Source: an uncultured Lachnospiraceae bacterium
GTDB taxonomy: Bacteria; Bacillota; Clostridia; Lachnospirales; Lachnospiraceae
Direction: 5' to 3'
DNA: 64,000 nt
Assembly: GCA_910578475.1 (NCBI GenBank)
Contig: CAJTRK010000002.1
Coordinates: 1 to 64,000, forward strand
Shown here: in pieces, positions 1 to 8,304 of the stretch
How positions within the stretch are numbered: the stretch's first letter is position 1
Layout: each line of letters opens with the position of its first letter
Position numbers and translations under genes: made by a program
Notes under the pieces: model-generated
What the model was told of the DNA's origin: nothing
Database searches by the model: none
Seen by the model: only the letters and a program-made list of their open reading frames with translations

Positions 1-204
1 CTTATATTTTTTTGTTTCCATTCTGGCCTCTTCGCGGGCCCAGGCCATAACATCATCACGGGTAGGACCATGTTTGGGTAAAAGTTCTTTCAGTGTTCCC
101 AGTTTCCGGACAATAACAGAGGTACTGACGCCTTTATCATTGACATACCCCTTAGATATATAAAATGATTCAGCATTTTTAGATTTTGATGTAGTGACCC
201 TCAT
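1..204 (-). CDS. IS1634-type transposase, N-terminal part (runs off window)
   Basis: The gene reads leftward from ATG at 204 and is cut by the window edge after 68 codons. An AAAGGAG ribosome site lies at 214-220. The visible part (a SKNAESFYISKGY stretch, VRKLG, then an acidic/basic helix with AREEARMETKK) resembles the N-terminal domain of IS1634-type (IS4 superfamily) DDE transposases common in Clostridia, which are roughly 550 residues long; the catalytic residues would lie outside the window. A stop-free reading frame and good start suggest the visible part is intact. The terminator-like hairpin and 14-codon ORF just upstream may control its expression. The family call rests on the N-terminal domain only. 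Confidence 0.72.
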   Translation of the reverse strand, partial: MRVTTSKSKNAESFYISKGYVNDKGVSTSVIVRKLGTLKELLPKHGPTRDDVMAWAREEARMETKKYK

Positions 205-280
205 AAAAAACATCTCCTTTATTATATTTTACAATACATTACAATAAAATACAATATACTAATACAAAAAAGTTGACACA

Positions 281-306
281 AAAAAAGTAGGTTTTATGCA
301 ACCTAC
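281..306 (-). terminator. Intrinsic terminator-like hairpin upstream of the transposase
   Basis: On the minus strand a perfect 7-bp stem (GTAGGTT 300-306 with AACCTAC 287-293, 6-nt loop) is followed by seven T residues. It lies between the 14-codon ORF (318-362) and the transposase start (204). It would stop transcripts entering the transposase, either from outside the element or from its own upstream promoter. The + strand lacks a matching T tract, so the polarity is toward the transposase. Confidence 0.65.
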
Positions 307-317
307 AAGTACTTTTT

Positions 318-362
318 CTAATATTTAACTGTCAAACTCCCGTTATGGTCCATGATATACAT
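318..362 (-). CDS. Putative 14-residue leader peptide upstream of transposase
   Basis: A minus-strand ORF encodes MYIMDHNGSLTVKY and stops with TAG. It has a near-perfect Shine-Dalgarno sequence (AAAGGAGG at 371-378), 8 nt from the ATG, which is stronger than most sites in the window. An extended -10 (TGTTACAAT, 392-400) lies just upstream. Its stop codon is 11 nt before the terminator hairpin at 281-306, and the transposase follows. This order of promoter, strong SD, short ORF, terminator and gene resembles a translation-coupled attenuator. The peptide matches no family I know, and the regulatory role is inference. Confidence 0.45.
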   Translation of the reverse strand: MYIMDHNGSLTVKY

Positions 363-391
363 GAGATAGGCCTCCTTTCAAATTATGGTGA

Positions 392-400
392 ATTGTAACA
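392..400 (-). promoter_or_regulatory. Extended -10 promoter element reading toward the transposase
   Basis: TGTTACAAT on the minus strand is an extended -10 (TGn plus TACAAT). No strong -35 box is seen 17 bp upstream. It would drive the 14-codon ORF and, past the hairpin, the transposase. The rest of 205-621 is AT-rich and holds no other gene I can support; the IS outer end was not located. Confidence 0.4.
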
Positions 401-621
401 TATAAGATAGTCTTGAAATGACAGCTTATATCTATTGTATCACAAAAATACCCTGAAAAAAAATAATGTTTGAAAATTTTAGAAAGTTTTAACATATTAC
501 ACAATTTGATTCCTGTTGCGAAGGCGGGGAAAAGGTATTAAAATGAAATGGAATGAGAAAACAGGGATATTTTTCCGGAGTGCGTTTTCAGTCAGACAGG
601 TTAGAAAGGAAATCATGAAAA

Positions 622-1272
622 ATGGATAAACGGAATATTTTAAAGCATGTGGACCATACGCTGTTAAAGGCATTTGCGACATGGGAAGATATTGTTGAAT
701 TATGTGACGAGGCGATTCTTTATCAGACGGCGTCCGTCTGTGTGCCGCCTTCCTATGTCAGACGAATCCACGATACTTATGGGGATGAACTGAAAATCTG
801 TACGGTCATCGGATTTCCGCTTGGTTATCATACGGCGGACGTGAAAGCGGCCGAAACGGCACAGGCTGTACGGGACGGAGCCGACGAGATAGATATGGTC
901 GTCAATATCGGCGATGTCAAAAGCAGACTCTGCGAAAAGGTGGAAGCGGAGATTCGCATGGTGAAGGAAGCCTGCGCCGGCCGGATATTGAAAGTCATTA
1001 TTGAGACCTGCTATTTGTCGGAAGAAGAGAAAATCGCAATGTGCCATGCGGTAACGAATGCCGGAGCGGATTATATTAAGACCTCAACAGGATTCGGAAC
1101 GGGCGGCGCAACGATAGAAGACGTCCGGCTGATGAAACAGCATATCGGTCCTGATGTCAAAATAAAGGCTGCGGGCGGAATCTCCACGATGGAAGAAATG
1201 GAAGCGTTTCTGCAGGAGGGATGTGACAGAATCGGCACTTCCAGAGCAGTCGGCCTGTTGAAGGAATCCTGA
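622..1272 (+). CDS. deoC: Deoxyribose-phosphate aldolase
   Basis: 216 residues, normal for the family. DeoC cleaves 2-deoxyribose-5-phosphate to acetaldehyde and glyceraldehyde-3-phosphate in cytosolic deoxynucleoside catabolism. The Schiff-base lysine is K153 in KTSTGFGTGGAT, and the second active-site lysine is K182 in KIKAAGG; both belong to the class I aldolase TIM barrel. Other signatures are DHTLL near the N-terminus and DEIDMVVNIG. The start at 622 is preceded by AGAAAGGAAA about 10 nt upstream; the earlier ATG at 615 hits a stop after four codons. No other deo genes adjoin it, and an aminopeptidase follows after 76 bp. Confidence 0.95.
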   Translation: MDKRNILKHVDHTLLKAFATWEDIVELCDEAILYQTASVCVPPSYVRRIHDTYGDELKICTVIGFPLGYHTADVKAAETAQAVRDGADEIDMVVNIGDVKSRLCEKVEAEIRMVKEACAGRILKVIIETCYLSEEEKIAMCHAVTNAGADYIKTSTGFGTGGATIEDVRLMKQHIGPDVKIKAAGGISTMEEMEAFLQEGCDRIGTSRAVGLLKES

Positions 1273-1348
1273 AAGGAAGAAGCGGAAAACAGAGCACGAA
1301 CGAACAAAACAGAGGAAAGAGACAAAACAGCGGTCAGGAGGACGGAAC

Positions 1349-3145
1349 ATGGAAGTCAGGGAAAGAATCAGAAGTCTGCAGGAAAAGATGAAGGAAGAGA
1401 AGATAGATTACTATCTGATTCCGACAGCGGATTATCATAATTCGGAGTATGTAAATGAATTTTTTAAAGTGCGGCAGTATTTTTCAGGGTTTACGGGTTC
1501 TAACGGTTCGCTTGTCATCAGCCGGTCGCAGGCAGGGCTTTGGACTGACGGACGGTATTTTATCCAGGCGGAAAAAGAACTGAGCGGAAGCGGCATTACG
1601 CTGTTCCGGATGCAGGAAGAAGGCGTGCCGACAATTGAGGAGTATCTTGCGCAGAATATGAAGGAAGGCGAAACGCTCGGATTTGACGGAAGAGTCGTTA
1701 CCGCATCCTATGGAAAAAAGCTGGAGAAAGCGCTGAAAGAGAAACATGTGGTCATCCGTTATGAAAAGGATGTGGCGGGCAGTCTGTGGAAGGACAGACC
1801 GCTCATGCCGGATAATCCCGTTTCGGTTCTGCCGGAGTCTGTTTGCGGCCTGCGTACGGCACAGAAACTGGAGCAGGTCAGGGAGCGGATGAAAGAAAAA
1901 GGCTGTACGGCGCATCTGCTTGCCAAACTGGATGATTTGATGTGGCTTTTCAATATCAGGGGAAAAGATATCGCATATAATCCGGTGGCCTTGTCTTATG
2001 GATTTTTTACAATGAACGACGCCTGGCTGTTCCTTCAGGAGCGGGCTGTCAGCGATGAACTGCGGCAGTATGCGGAAGAAAATGGAATTACGATTAAAAA
2101 CTATGATGAAATTGCAGAATTTCTTGGGACGGCGGCGAAAGGAAAAGTGCTTCTCGATGAGGCAAACGTGAGTTACGCGTTATATCGGATTCTGCGGGAC
2201 AATGCGGAAATCGCGGCGGATGATAATCCGACGGAAAAATTAAAGGCCATAAAAAATCCGGTAGAACTCGCTCATATGGAAGAGGTCTATTTAAAGGACA
2301 GCGTTGCGCTCACCAAATTCATCTATTGGCTCAAGACCAATATCGGCAAAATACCGATGAATGAATATTCTGCCGCAATGTATCTGGATAATCTGCGCCG
2401 AAATGTGGAAGGATTTCTCGATTTATCGTTCCCGACCATCAGCGGCTATCAGGAAAATGCGGCGATGATGCACTATGAAGCAACGGAAACGGAGAATAAA
2501 GAACTGAAAGCGGAGGGAATGCTCTTAGTGGATTCCGGCGGGCAGTACATGGGCGGTACGACGGATGTGACAAGAACGATTGTACTCGGCGAAATCAGCG
2601 AAGAAGTGAAAAAGCATTTTACACTGGTCGCCGTCGGCATGCTGAATCTTACTGCAGCTAAATTTCTGCACGGCTGCACGGGAAGAAATCTGGATATCCT
2701 TGCGAGAGAGCCGCTCTGGAACCTGAATATTGATTATAAATGCGGTACAGGGCATGGAATCGGCTACATCCTGAACGTGCATGAAGGCCCTCAGAATATC
2801 CGGTGGCGTTTTACAGATACGATGAAAGAAGCGGTTATTGAGCCGGGAATGGTTATTTCCAATGAGCCGGGCGTATACAAAGAGGGAAGCCACGGTATCC
2901 GTACGGAAAATATTATCGTTGTAAGGAACGGGGAAAAGAACGGGGACGGACAGTTTATGTATTTTGATACGCTCACCTATGTGCCTATTGACCTGTGCGG
3001 TATAGAACCTTCCTGTATGCAGGAAAGAGAAATCCTGCGGCTGAACGATTATCATAAGGCGGTTTATGAGAAAGTGAGTCCTTATCTGACGGAAGAAGAG
3101 CGCTGCTGGCTGAAGGAAGCGACCGCGCCTATCAAAAATAACTGA
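1349..3145 (+). CDS. M24B aminopeptidase P (Xaa-Pro aminopeptidase)
   Basis: 598 residues, the long three-domain form of aminopeptidase P, which removes an N-terminal residue preceding proline. Two N-terminal creatinase-like domains (about 1-310) precede a C-terminal pita-bread catalytic domain. Dinuclear metal ligands are visible: D395 and D406 (DSGGQYMGGTTDVTRT), H469 (GTGHGIGY), and the glutamates of ISNEPGVY and GIRTENI. There is no signal peptide, so it is probably cytosolic and used in peptide recycling. An AGGAGG site lies 8-9 nt before the ATG. The next gene begins 7 bp after the stop, so the two are probably cotranscribed. Confidence 0.93.
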   Translation: MEVRERIRSLQEKMKEEKIDYYLIPTADYHNSEYVNEFFKVRQYFSGFTGSNGSLVISRSQAGLWTDGRYFIQAEKELSGSGITLFRMQEEGVPTIEEYLAQNMKEGETLGFDGRVVTASYGKKLEKALKEKHVVIRYEKDVAGSLWKDRPLMPDNPVSVLPESVCGLRTAQKLEQVRERMKEKGCTAHLLAKLDDLMWLFNIRGKDIAYNPVALSYGFFTMNDAWLFLQERAVSDELRQYAEENGITIKNYDEIAEFLGTAAKGKVLLDEANVSYALYRILRDNAEIAADDNPTEKLKAIKNPVELAHMEEVYLKDSVALTKFIYWLKTNIGKIPMNEYSAAMYLDNLRRNVEGFLDLSFPTISGYQENAAMMHYEATETENKELKAEGMLLVDSGGQYMGGTTDVTRTIVLGEISEEVKKHFTLVAVGMLNLTAAKFLHGCTGRNLDILAREPLWNLNIDYKCGTGHGIGYILNVHEGPQNIRWRFTDTMKEAVIEPGMVISNEPGVYKEGSHGIRTENIIVVRNGEKNGDGQFMYFDTLTYVPIDLCGIEPSCMQEREILRLNDYHKAVYEKVSPYLTEEERCWLKEATAPIKNN

Positions 3146-3152
3146 GGTATTC

Positions 3153-3485
3153 ATGAAATTTTATAAGAATCTGTATATTGGAGATACTATTACAAAACCA
3201 AATAAGATAAAATGGAAGTTAAAGTGCCATGCGAAGCAGCTGAGGGTGTTTGTCATTTTGCTGGCATCGGGCGACGACCAGCTCGAAATCTGCCACAGCA
3301 TCGTGCTGGAACAGCCGTATTACCGTAATAAGGAAAATGCGCCTTACGTTATCGGTATTGCGGGAAATTATGAAGAAGCGGTTACACTGGTCTGCAGGAT
3401 TGTGGAAGAGGCGGTCGCGCAGAACGGAAACGCCGATTTAAAAGGATATTTGTTTCCGGAGGCGCAGGCAGTAAGAAAGGCATGA
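3153..3485 (+). CDS. Conserved hypothetical protein, 110 aa
   Basis: A small soluble protein with mixed alpha/beta character, basic at the start (KPNKIKWKLKCHAKQL) and with a hydrophobic strand FVILLASGDDQLEI. No signal peptide, membrane segment or catalytic motif is visible and I do not recognise the family. It lies 7 bp after the aminopeptidase gene and 7 bp before the DUF2953 gene, so it is probably in the same transcript. Confidence 0.75.
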   Translation: MKFYKNLYIGDTITKPNKIKWKLKCHAKQLRVFVILLASGDDQLEICHSIVLEQPYYRNKENAPYVIGIAGNYEEAVTLVCRIVEEAVAQNGNADLKGYLFPEAQAVRKA

Positions 3486-3492
3486 AGAAGCG

Positions 3493-4557
3493 ATGTTACA
3501 TATAGTATTACTGATTTTGAAAATAATAGGAATGATACTTGGAACATTGCTTGCAGTTCTGCTTGTCGGCCTTTGTGTTGCGCTCTTTGTTCCGGTGCGT
3601 TACCGGATAGAAGCAAGACGGTCGGAAGCGGAGGGCGCGCCGCCGATAGAGGCGGAAGGCTCCGTTACCTGGCTGCTTCATTTTGTCAATATCAGATTCC
3701 AGTATCCTGCCGATGTTTATCTGAGGGCGAGGCTCTTTTTGTTTACCGTATTTCGCCTGCCGCCGAAGCAGAAGCGCAAAGAAAGCGGTCGCGGCGGAAA
3801 CGGCAGGAAAAATAAAAAAGGACGCGGCGGAGACCGGAAAGAACGGCGTGAAGGAAGTTCCCCTGTTGAAGAAGAGCATGGCGCGGGGAACGCGGAAGAG
3901 ACACGAAGCGGAAAGAATACGGAAGGAACACAGGGCGGAGGGAATACAGAAGAAACGCAGGGCAGAGAGAATACGGAAGGAACACAGGGTGGAGAAAATC
4001 CGGAAAAAACGAATGACGGGAACATAAAAGAAGAAAGAATGCCGTCTGAGAAGACCATATCTGTGTCGGAAGAAGAGAAAAAACGTTCCCTGGCGGAGAA
4101 GATAAAGGCGGTATTGGAACGAATCCGGAAATTCTTCCAAAATATCTGGTACACATTGACCGGAATCTGTGATAAAATGAAAACAATATGGGAAAATATA
4201 GAATACTATATGGATGTTATACGAAGCGATACTTTTCAGAAAGCATTTTCACTGTGCAGAGAGGAACTGTATTCCATTTTTTCCTATATCAGGCCGCGAA
4301 AATTTCAGGCGGATTTGATAATCGGCATGGATGACCCGGCGGCTACCGGAAAAATTCTTTCATATTATGGAATTTTATATCCGTTTATTGGCGGTCATGT
4401 GAATATTGTTCCGGATTTTGACAGAAAAAGAATAGAGGGTTCTGTTCTTATCAAAGGAAAGGTCAGGCTGTTCACATTTATCAAAGCGGCGCTTCGTATT
4501 TATTTCAGTAAGGATATCAGAAAGCTGCTCAGCTTATTCAAAAAGGAGGATATATAA
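3493..4557 (+). CDS. DUF2953 domain membrane protein (YtfI-like)
   Basis: 354 residues. The N-terminus has one strong membrane segment (about residues 3-32, ending in FVPVRYRIEA). A DUF2953-like part follows (VTWLLHFVNIRFQYPADVYLRARLFLF), and the C-terminal portion has PRKFQADLIIGMDDPAATGKIL and GHVNIVPDFDRKRIEG. In Bacillus the equivalent ytfI sits directly before ytfJ/gerW, and the same order holds here with no gap before the next ATG. The middle (about 95-200) is a low-complexity charged insert, including roughly 3.5 copies of a 9-residue unit of NTExTQG type (nt 3913-4020). Function is unknown; the link to sporulation comes from the neighbour. Confidence 0.85.
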   Translation: MLHIVLLILKIIGMILGTLLAVLLVGLCVALFVPVRYRIEARRSEAEGAPPIEAEGSVTWLLHFVNIRFQYPADVYLRARLFLFTVFRLPPKQKRKESGRGGNGRKNKKGRGGDRKERREGSSPVEEEHGAGNAEETRSGKNTEGTQGGGNTEETQGRENTEGTQGGENPEKTNDGNIKEERMPSEKTISVSEEEKKRSLAEKIKAVLERIRKFFQNIWYTLTGICDKMKTIWENIEYYMDVIRSDTFQKAFSLCREELYSIFSYIRPRKFQADLIIGMDDPAATGKILSYYGILYPFIGGHVNIVPDFDRKRIEGSVLIKGKVRLFTFIKAALRIYFSKDIRKLLSLFKKEDI

Positions 4558-4950
4558 ATGGCAGACAATAATTTTACCGGCGTTATCGAATCTCTGATGA
4601 AAGGTATGAACGCTGTTCTCGGAACCAAAACAGTTGTTGGAGAAGCGACGCAGATTGGAGATACGATTATTCTTCCGCTTGTGGATGTTACCTTTGGCGT
4701 TGGGGCCGGTGCAAGCGCAAGTGATAAAAAGAACGGCGGCGGTGGCGGATTTTCGGCGAAAATGAGTCCGAGTGCGGTGCTTGTTATCAAGAACGGCACG
4801 ACAAAGCTCGTCAATATCAAGAATCAGGATATGGTCACAAAAGTAATCGATATGATTCCCGACATTGTAGATAAATTTACGGCGCCCAAAGAAGAGATGA
4901 TGGAAGATGACGCCGCGGTGGATATTGCGTTTCCGGAAGAGAACAAATAA
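4558..4950 (+). CDS. gerW: GerW/YtfJ family spore protein
   Basis: 130 residues. It has the family signature: N-terminal helix (SLMKGMNAVLGTKTVVGEATQIGDTIILPLVDVTFGVGAGA), a glycine-rich stretch (NGGGGGF), then SPSAVLVIKNGTTKLVNI. GerW (YtfJ) is made in the Bacillus forespore and is needed for normal germination; the family also appears in Clostridia with less defined roles. AAAGGAGG lies 6-8 nt before the ATG, overlapping the end of the DUF2953 gene. This gene is one of the main signs that the host forms spores. Confidence 0.92.
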   Translation: MADNNFTGVIESLMKGMNAVLGTKTVVGEATQIGDTIILPLVDVTFGVGAGASASDKKNGGGGGFSAKMSPSAVLVIKNGTTKLVNIKNQDMVTKVIDMIPDIVDKFTAPKEEMMEDDAAVDIAFPEENK

Positions 4951-4997
4951 CCATTTGCTGCATATAGTATATAAAAGGCATAAACAGGAGAATTCCC

Positions 4998-5138
4998 ATG
5001 AAAAAAATGATTGGTCTTGTAGCGCTTTGCGTCGCGGTCGGAATGCTGTTTATGCTTTTTATGACGAATCGGTTTATCGGACTGATTCTGATAATTTTAT
5101 TATCCCTGATAGGATATAATTTTTTCTGCTGTGATTAA
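4998..5138 (+). CDS. Small hydrophobic membrane protein, 46 aa
   Basis: ATG at 4998 with CAGGAG 9 nt upstream opens a 46-codon frame. The product starts MKKMIG and is almost entirely hydrophobic: two membrane stretches (about 5-22 and 27-43) separated by TNR, ending FFCCD. It lies 47 bp after gerW on the same strand and probably shares its transcript. It is too short for many gene callers. No function is known to me. Confidence 0.6.
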   Translation: MKKMIGLVALCVAVGMLFMLFMTNRFIGLILIILLSLIGYNFFCCD

Positions 5139-5198
5139 AATACCGAATGTGTGCGGCGGGGACAGTACAGAACGTAGAAACGTTGTAAGGAATGCTTT

Positions 5199-5837
5199 AT
5201 GGATAAAAAGATGAAAAAAGAAAGATTAATGTGTCTGAGTCAGGATATACATGGAAGGGAAACAAAAGACCTTTTCATAAACGGGAAACACGCGAAAGCC
5301 CCCTGTGTGGAGAATATCCTGAAAGAGGCGGCTGATGAGGATGAACTGAACAGACTGAAATCCTGGCTTTTTAAAGAAAATGTCAGGATTATTTCTGCTG
5401 CAAAAGAACTGGAGCATATGCAGGAGCAGTTTGCGCGGGAGAAGGAACAGTTTCAGGAGGAAATGAAGACGCTGAATCGTAAAATGGCTGCGGAAAAAGA
5501 GCGGTTAAAGGATAACACGCTGTTTTTTGAAAAGAAGATGGAGATTTTGAAAGGCGGTTTTGCGGAGCTCGACATGGACAGGCGTCGTCTGGAAAAAGAA
5601 TGGGCCAGGCTGGAAGCGCAGAAAGAGGTTATGCAGCAGCCGGTTTACGGGAGCGGAAGAGATATTTCCGATTTGTTTAGAGGTGTGAAAAATCCGCTTG
5701 CTTTAAAGAAGCGGTATAAAGATTTGATTAAAATTTTCCATCCGGACAATGTGGCAGGAGATAAGGAAATGATTCAGAAAATCAACCGGGAATATGAAAG
5801 TCTGAAACATGAATATGATATCGGGAAATGGGCATAG
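5199..5837 (+). CDS. Coiled-coil protein with C-terminal J-like domain
   Basis: 212 residues. A charged N-terminal region leads into a long coiled coil (about 60-150, rich in E, K, Q and M). Residues 160-208 form a short J-domain-like unit with the HPD tripeptide at 181-183 (KDLIKIFHPDN) followed by INREYESLK, as in helices II and III of DnaJ proteins. The HPD motif stimulates Hsp70, so the protein may be a DnaK cochaperone or tether, but no other DnaJ region is present. ATG at 5199; a terminator follows directly. Confidence 0.7.
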   Translation: MDKKMKKERLMCLSQDIHGRETKDLFINGKHAKAPCVENILKEAADEDELNRLKSWLFKENVRIISAAKELEHMQEQFAREKEQFQEEMKTLNRKMAAEKERLKDNTLFFEKKMEILKGGFAELDMDRRRLEKEWARLEAQKEVMQQPVYGSGRDISDLFRGVKNPLALKKRYKDLIKIFHPDNVAGDKEMIQKINREYESLKHEYDIGKWA

Positions 5838-5841
5838 AATA

Positions 5842-5873
5842 AAAAGGCCGGTACGACAGCGTACTGGCCTTTT
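5842..5873 (+). terminator. Bidirectional terminator between J-like gene and rpmB
   Basis: AAAAGGCCgGTACG and CGTACtGGCCTTTT form a 13-bp stem with a 4-nt ACAG loop; A and T runs at either side allow use in both directions. It separates the rightward gene ending at 5837 from leftward rpmB ending at 5921. Confidence 0.85.
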
Positions 5874-5920
5874 ATGATGCGTTCTGTTTTCATCCGTCTG
5901 AAACCGTATGTTCTGGGAAA

Positions 5921-6106
5921 CTATGCCCTTTCCACTTTTCCGGACTTCAAACACTGGGTACATACATGTAACTTTTTGGAAGCTCCATTTACTTTGCACC
6001 TGACATTCTGTACATTAGAATTCCAAATTCTGTTAGACCTTCTATGAGAATGGCTTACGTTGTTTCCGAAATGAGCGCCCTTACCACAAATATCACATTT
6101 AGCCAT
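5921..6106 (-). CDS. rpmB: 50S ribosomal protein L28
   Basis: 61 residues starting MAKCDICGKG and ending KSGKVERA. Cysteine pairs at the N-terminus (CDIC) and C-terminus (CTQC) mark the zinc-binding C+ form. HSHRRSNR and the basic core are typical of bL28, a late-assembling large-subunit protein. The start at 6106 is chosen because GGAGGTG lies 5-6 nt upstream; the frame extends 6 codons further without a better site. It is monocistronic, with a promoter at 6164-6192 and the shared terminator at 5842-5873. Confidence 0.97.
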   Translation of the reverse strand: MAKCDICGKGAHFGNNVSHSHRRSNRIWNSNVQNVRCKVNGASKKLHVCTQCLKSGKVERA

Positions 6107-6163
6107 CTTTGCACCTCCTGACAATATATAATCAAATTCTTTTCTTGCGTAAACAACATTTGT

Positions 6164-6192
6164 ATAATAGCAGAAATAGGAAAAGATTGCAA
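6164..6192 (-). promoter_or_regulatory. Probable rpmB promoter
   Basis: On the minus strand TTGCAA (6187-6192) and TATTAT (6164-6169) are separated by 17 bp, giving a leader of about 50 nt before rpmB. Confidence 0.65.
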
Positions 6193-6273
6193 GTAAAATA
6201 TAAGAAAGTTTTCAGAAATGTTTGAGAAATGTTTGCGGGAACTTTTCGGGGATGAAAAATCCATTTCTAAATA

Positions 6274-6302
6274 TTGACTTTTAAAGGTGATTTTGAGATA
6301 AT
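6274..6302 (+). promoter_or_regulatory. Probable pckA promoter and leader
   Basis: TTGACT (6274-6279) and GATAAT (6297-6302) are separated by 17 bp. The leader of roughly 95 nt holds one hairpin, AGCGGAAA (6344-6351) with TTTCCGTT (6362-6369), without a T tract, so it is not an obvious terminator. The pckA AAGGAGG site follows. Confidence 0.65.
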
Positions 6303-6403
6303 ATATCCAATGTGCCGGGCCGAATGGTACAGGTCATGGGAATAGCGGAAAGCCAGCAGGTTTTCCGTTAAATAAATAATATAATATTCAAGGAGGATAT
6401 GTC

Positions 6404-8119
6404 ATGTCAACAAAAGCGAATTACAAGATTGACGAAATCGGTAAAGGCAAAGTCGGTTTTTCCAAGACTCGTTCTATTATCGAAGCAGCTTTCTACGGCA
6501 ATAACGTAGTGAAAGTCAACACATTAAAAGAGGCTTATAATCTGGCGAAAAACTCACCGGGAACGATTGTTACCGATATGCCAATCAAAGATGGGGAAAC
6601 ATTTGGTCTTGACGCTGACGCAAAAGTTCTGTTATTTAACGATGGTGCAGTAACAGGCCGTTATGCTGCTGCACGCCGTATCAAAGGCGAGCCGGGCGTT
6701 GATGAAGCAAAGCTCGACAAAGTAGTTATGGATGCTATTTATGAAACACGCTGGAAAACCATGTATCATGCAGAGTGTTTTGTAGGTCTTGACCCTGAGT
6801 TCATGGCAAAGGCTCATCTGTTAATTCCGGAAGGAGAAGAGAACCTGCTTTACAACTGGATGATTAACTTCCAGTATATGTCCGACGAATATGTTAAGAT
6901 GTATAAAAAATCTCAGCCAATCGGCAAAGGAAATGAGCCGGATATCTATATTTTCTCAGACCCTCAGTGGGCTCCTCACGAGGCACCGGATGTTGATTAC
7001 AGCTGCCTGAGCGACCCTCTGACACTTTGCTATTTTGATACAAATGAGAACTGCGCTGCAATTCTTGGTATGAAATATTTCGGCGAGCACAAGAAAGGCA
7101 CTCTGACAATGGCATGGGCGCTGGCAAACAGAAACGGTTATGCTTCCTGCCACGGCGGACAGAAAGAATATTTACTTCCGGACGGAAAGAAATTCGTTGC
7201 ATCCGTATACGGTCTGTCAGGTTCCGGTAAATCCACTCTGACCCATGCAAAACATGGCGGAAAATATGAAATCAAAGTTCTTCATGACGATGCTTTCATC
7301 ATCAATACGGATACCTGTGCTTCCGTTGCCCTGGAGCCTACTTATTTCGATAAGACAGCGGACTATCCGACAGGCTGCCCGGACAATGAATATCTGTTAT
7401 CAGCTCAGAACTGTTCCTGTACAATGGACAGCGAAGGCAAGATTCAGCTTGTAACGGAAGATATCAGAAACGGTAACGGACGTGCTATCAAATCCAAACT
7501 CTGGTCTCCGAACCGTGTAGATAAGATTGATGCGCCGGTTAACGCAATCTTCTGGATTATGAAAGACCCGACCATTCCGCCGGTAGTAAAACTGAATGGT
7601 TCCGCGCTTGCATCCGTAATGGGCGCTACGCTTGCTACCAAGACATCTACCGCAGAACGTGTTGCAGCGGGAACAGACCTTAATGCAATCCGTATCGTGC
7701 CTTACGCAAACCCGTTCAGAACTTATCCGCTCGTAAATGATTACGAGAAGTTCAAAAAGCTTGTTGAAGAGAAAAACGTTGCATGCTATATCGTAAATAC
7801 AGGCGATTTCATGGGTGAGAAAGTAAAACCCGCAGATACACTCGGTATTCTGGAAACAATCGTAGAAGGCAGAGCAAACTTCGAGAAATGGGGAAGCTTT
7901 GACGATATCGAAATCATGAACACGTGGGATGGCCAGACAGAAGGCTTCAAGAATTTCAAAGCTGACTTAAATGATGCTGATTATAAGGCACAGTTAAAAT
8001 CCGCTATGGAAACTCGTGTGAATGCGGTAAAAGACTTCGCATCCAAGAAGGAAGGCTATGATAAACTGCCTGACGAAGCGCTTGCTGCTCTTGAAAAACT
8101 GGTTGCTGCTCTGAACTAA
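6404..8119 (+). CDS. pckA: Phosphoenolpyruvate carboxykinase (ATP type)
   Basis: 571 residues, slightly longer than the ~540 of E. coli PckA. The enzyme interconverts oxaloacetate plus ATP with PEP, CO2 and ADP. In gut anaerobes it often runs toward oxaloacetate, but direction cannot be read here. Kinase-1a P-loop is GLSGSGKST (270-278, usually GLSGTGKTT); the metal-binding DD follows in LHDDAF. GMKYFGEHKKG and the C-terminal KTSTAER region are also conserved. The segment after the DD motif differs from the enterobacterial DDEHGW sequence, so this is a diverged clade. AAGGAGG precedes the ATG; a terminator follows at 8173-8208. Confidence 0.9.
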   Translation: MSTKANYKIDEIGKGKVGFSKTRSIIEAAFYGNNVVKVNTLKEAYNLAKNSPGTIVTDMPIKDGETFGLDADAKVLLFNDGAVTGRYAAARRIKGEPGVDEAKLDKVVMDAIYETRWKTMYHAECFVGLDPEFMAKAHLLIPEGEENLLYNWMINFQYMSDEYVKMYKKSQPIGKGNEPDIYIFSDPQWAPHEAPDVDYSCLSDPLTLCYFDTNENCAAILGMKYFGEHKKGTLTMAWALANRNGYASCHGGQKEYLLPDGKKFVASVYGLSGSGKSTLTHAKHGGKYEIKVLHDDAFIINTDTCASVALEPTYFDKTADYPTGCPDNEYLLSAQNCSCTMDSEGKIQLVTEDIRNGNGRAIKSKLWSPNRVDKIDAPVNAIFWIMKDPTIPPVVKLNGSALASVMGATLATKTSTAERVAAGTDLNAIRIVPYANPFRTYPLVNDYEKFKKLVEEKNVACYIVNTGDFMGEKVKPADTLGILETIVEGRANFEKWGSFDDIEIMNTWDGQTEGFKNFKADLNDADYKAQLKSAMETRVNAVKDFASKKEGYDKLPDEALAALEKLVAALN

Positions 8120-8172
8120 TCGATACGATTCGATAGTATGACAGTACAATAACATGTAATTATAATTATGTT

Positions 8173-8208
8173 AAAAAGGGATATATGGGATTCATATATC
8201 CCTTTTTT
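8173..8208 (+). terminator. pckA terminator
   Basis: AAAAAGGGATATATG and CATATATCCCTTTTTT form a 15-bp stem with a short GGATT loop and a T run. It closes the pckA transcript before the 6S RNA promoter. Confidence 0.9.
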
Positions 8209-8269
8209 GCGGTAGTCTGCAATCCTGGAAGATGGTAAAGATTCACAAACATCTTTATAGAAATAATGG

Positions 8270-8298
8270 TTGTATTTTTGTAATGTGTTGGATATAAT
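8270..8298 (+). promoter_or_regulatory. Promoter of the 6S RNA
   Basis: TTGTAT (8270-8275), 17-bp spacer, consensus TATAAT (8293-8298). Transcription would begin near 8305, at the 5' end of the RNA described next. Confidence 0.7.
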
Positions 8299-8304
8299 AG
8301 AATT

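Noticed and set aside
3508..4186. Several Phe/Pro/Ser-rich leftward ORFs opposite the DUF2953 gene
   Set aside because: They mirror the low-complexity charged insert of the sense gene.
4907..5119. 70-codon rightward ORF after gerW
   Set aside because: It overlaps the gerW 3' end and, in another frame, the better-supported 46-residue membrane protein with its own ribosome site.
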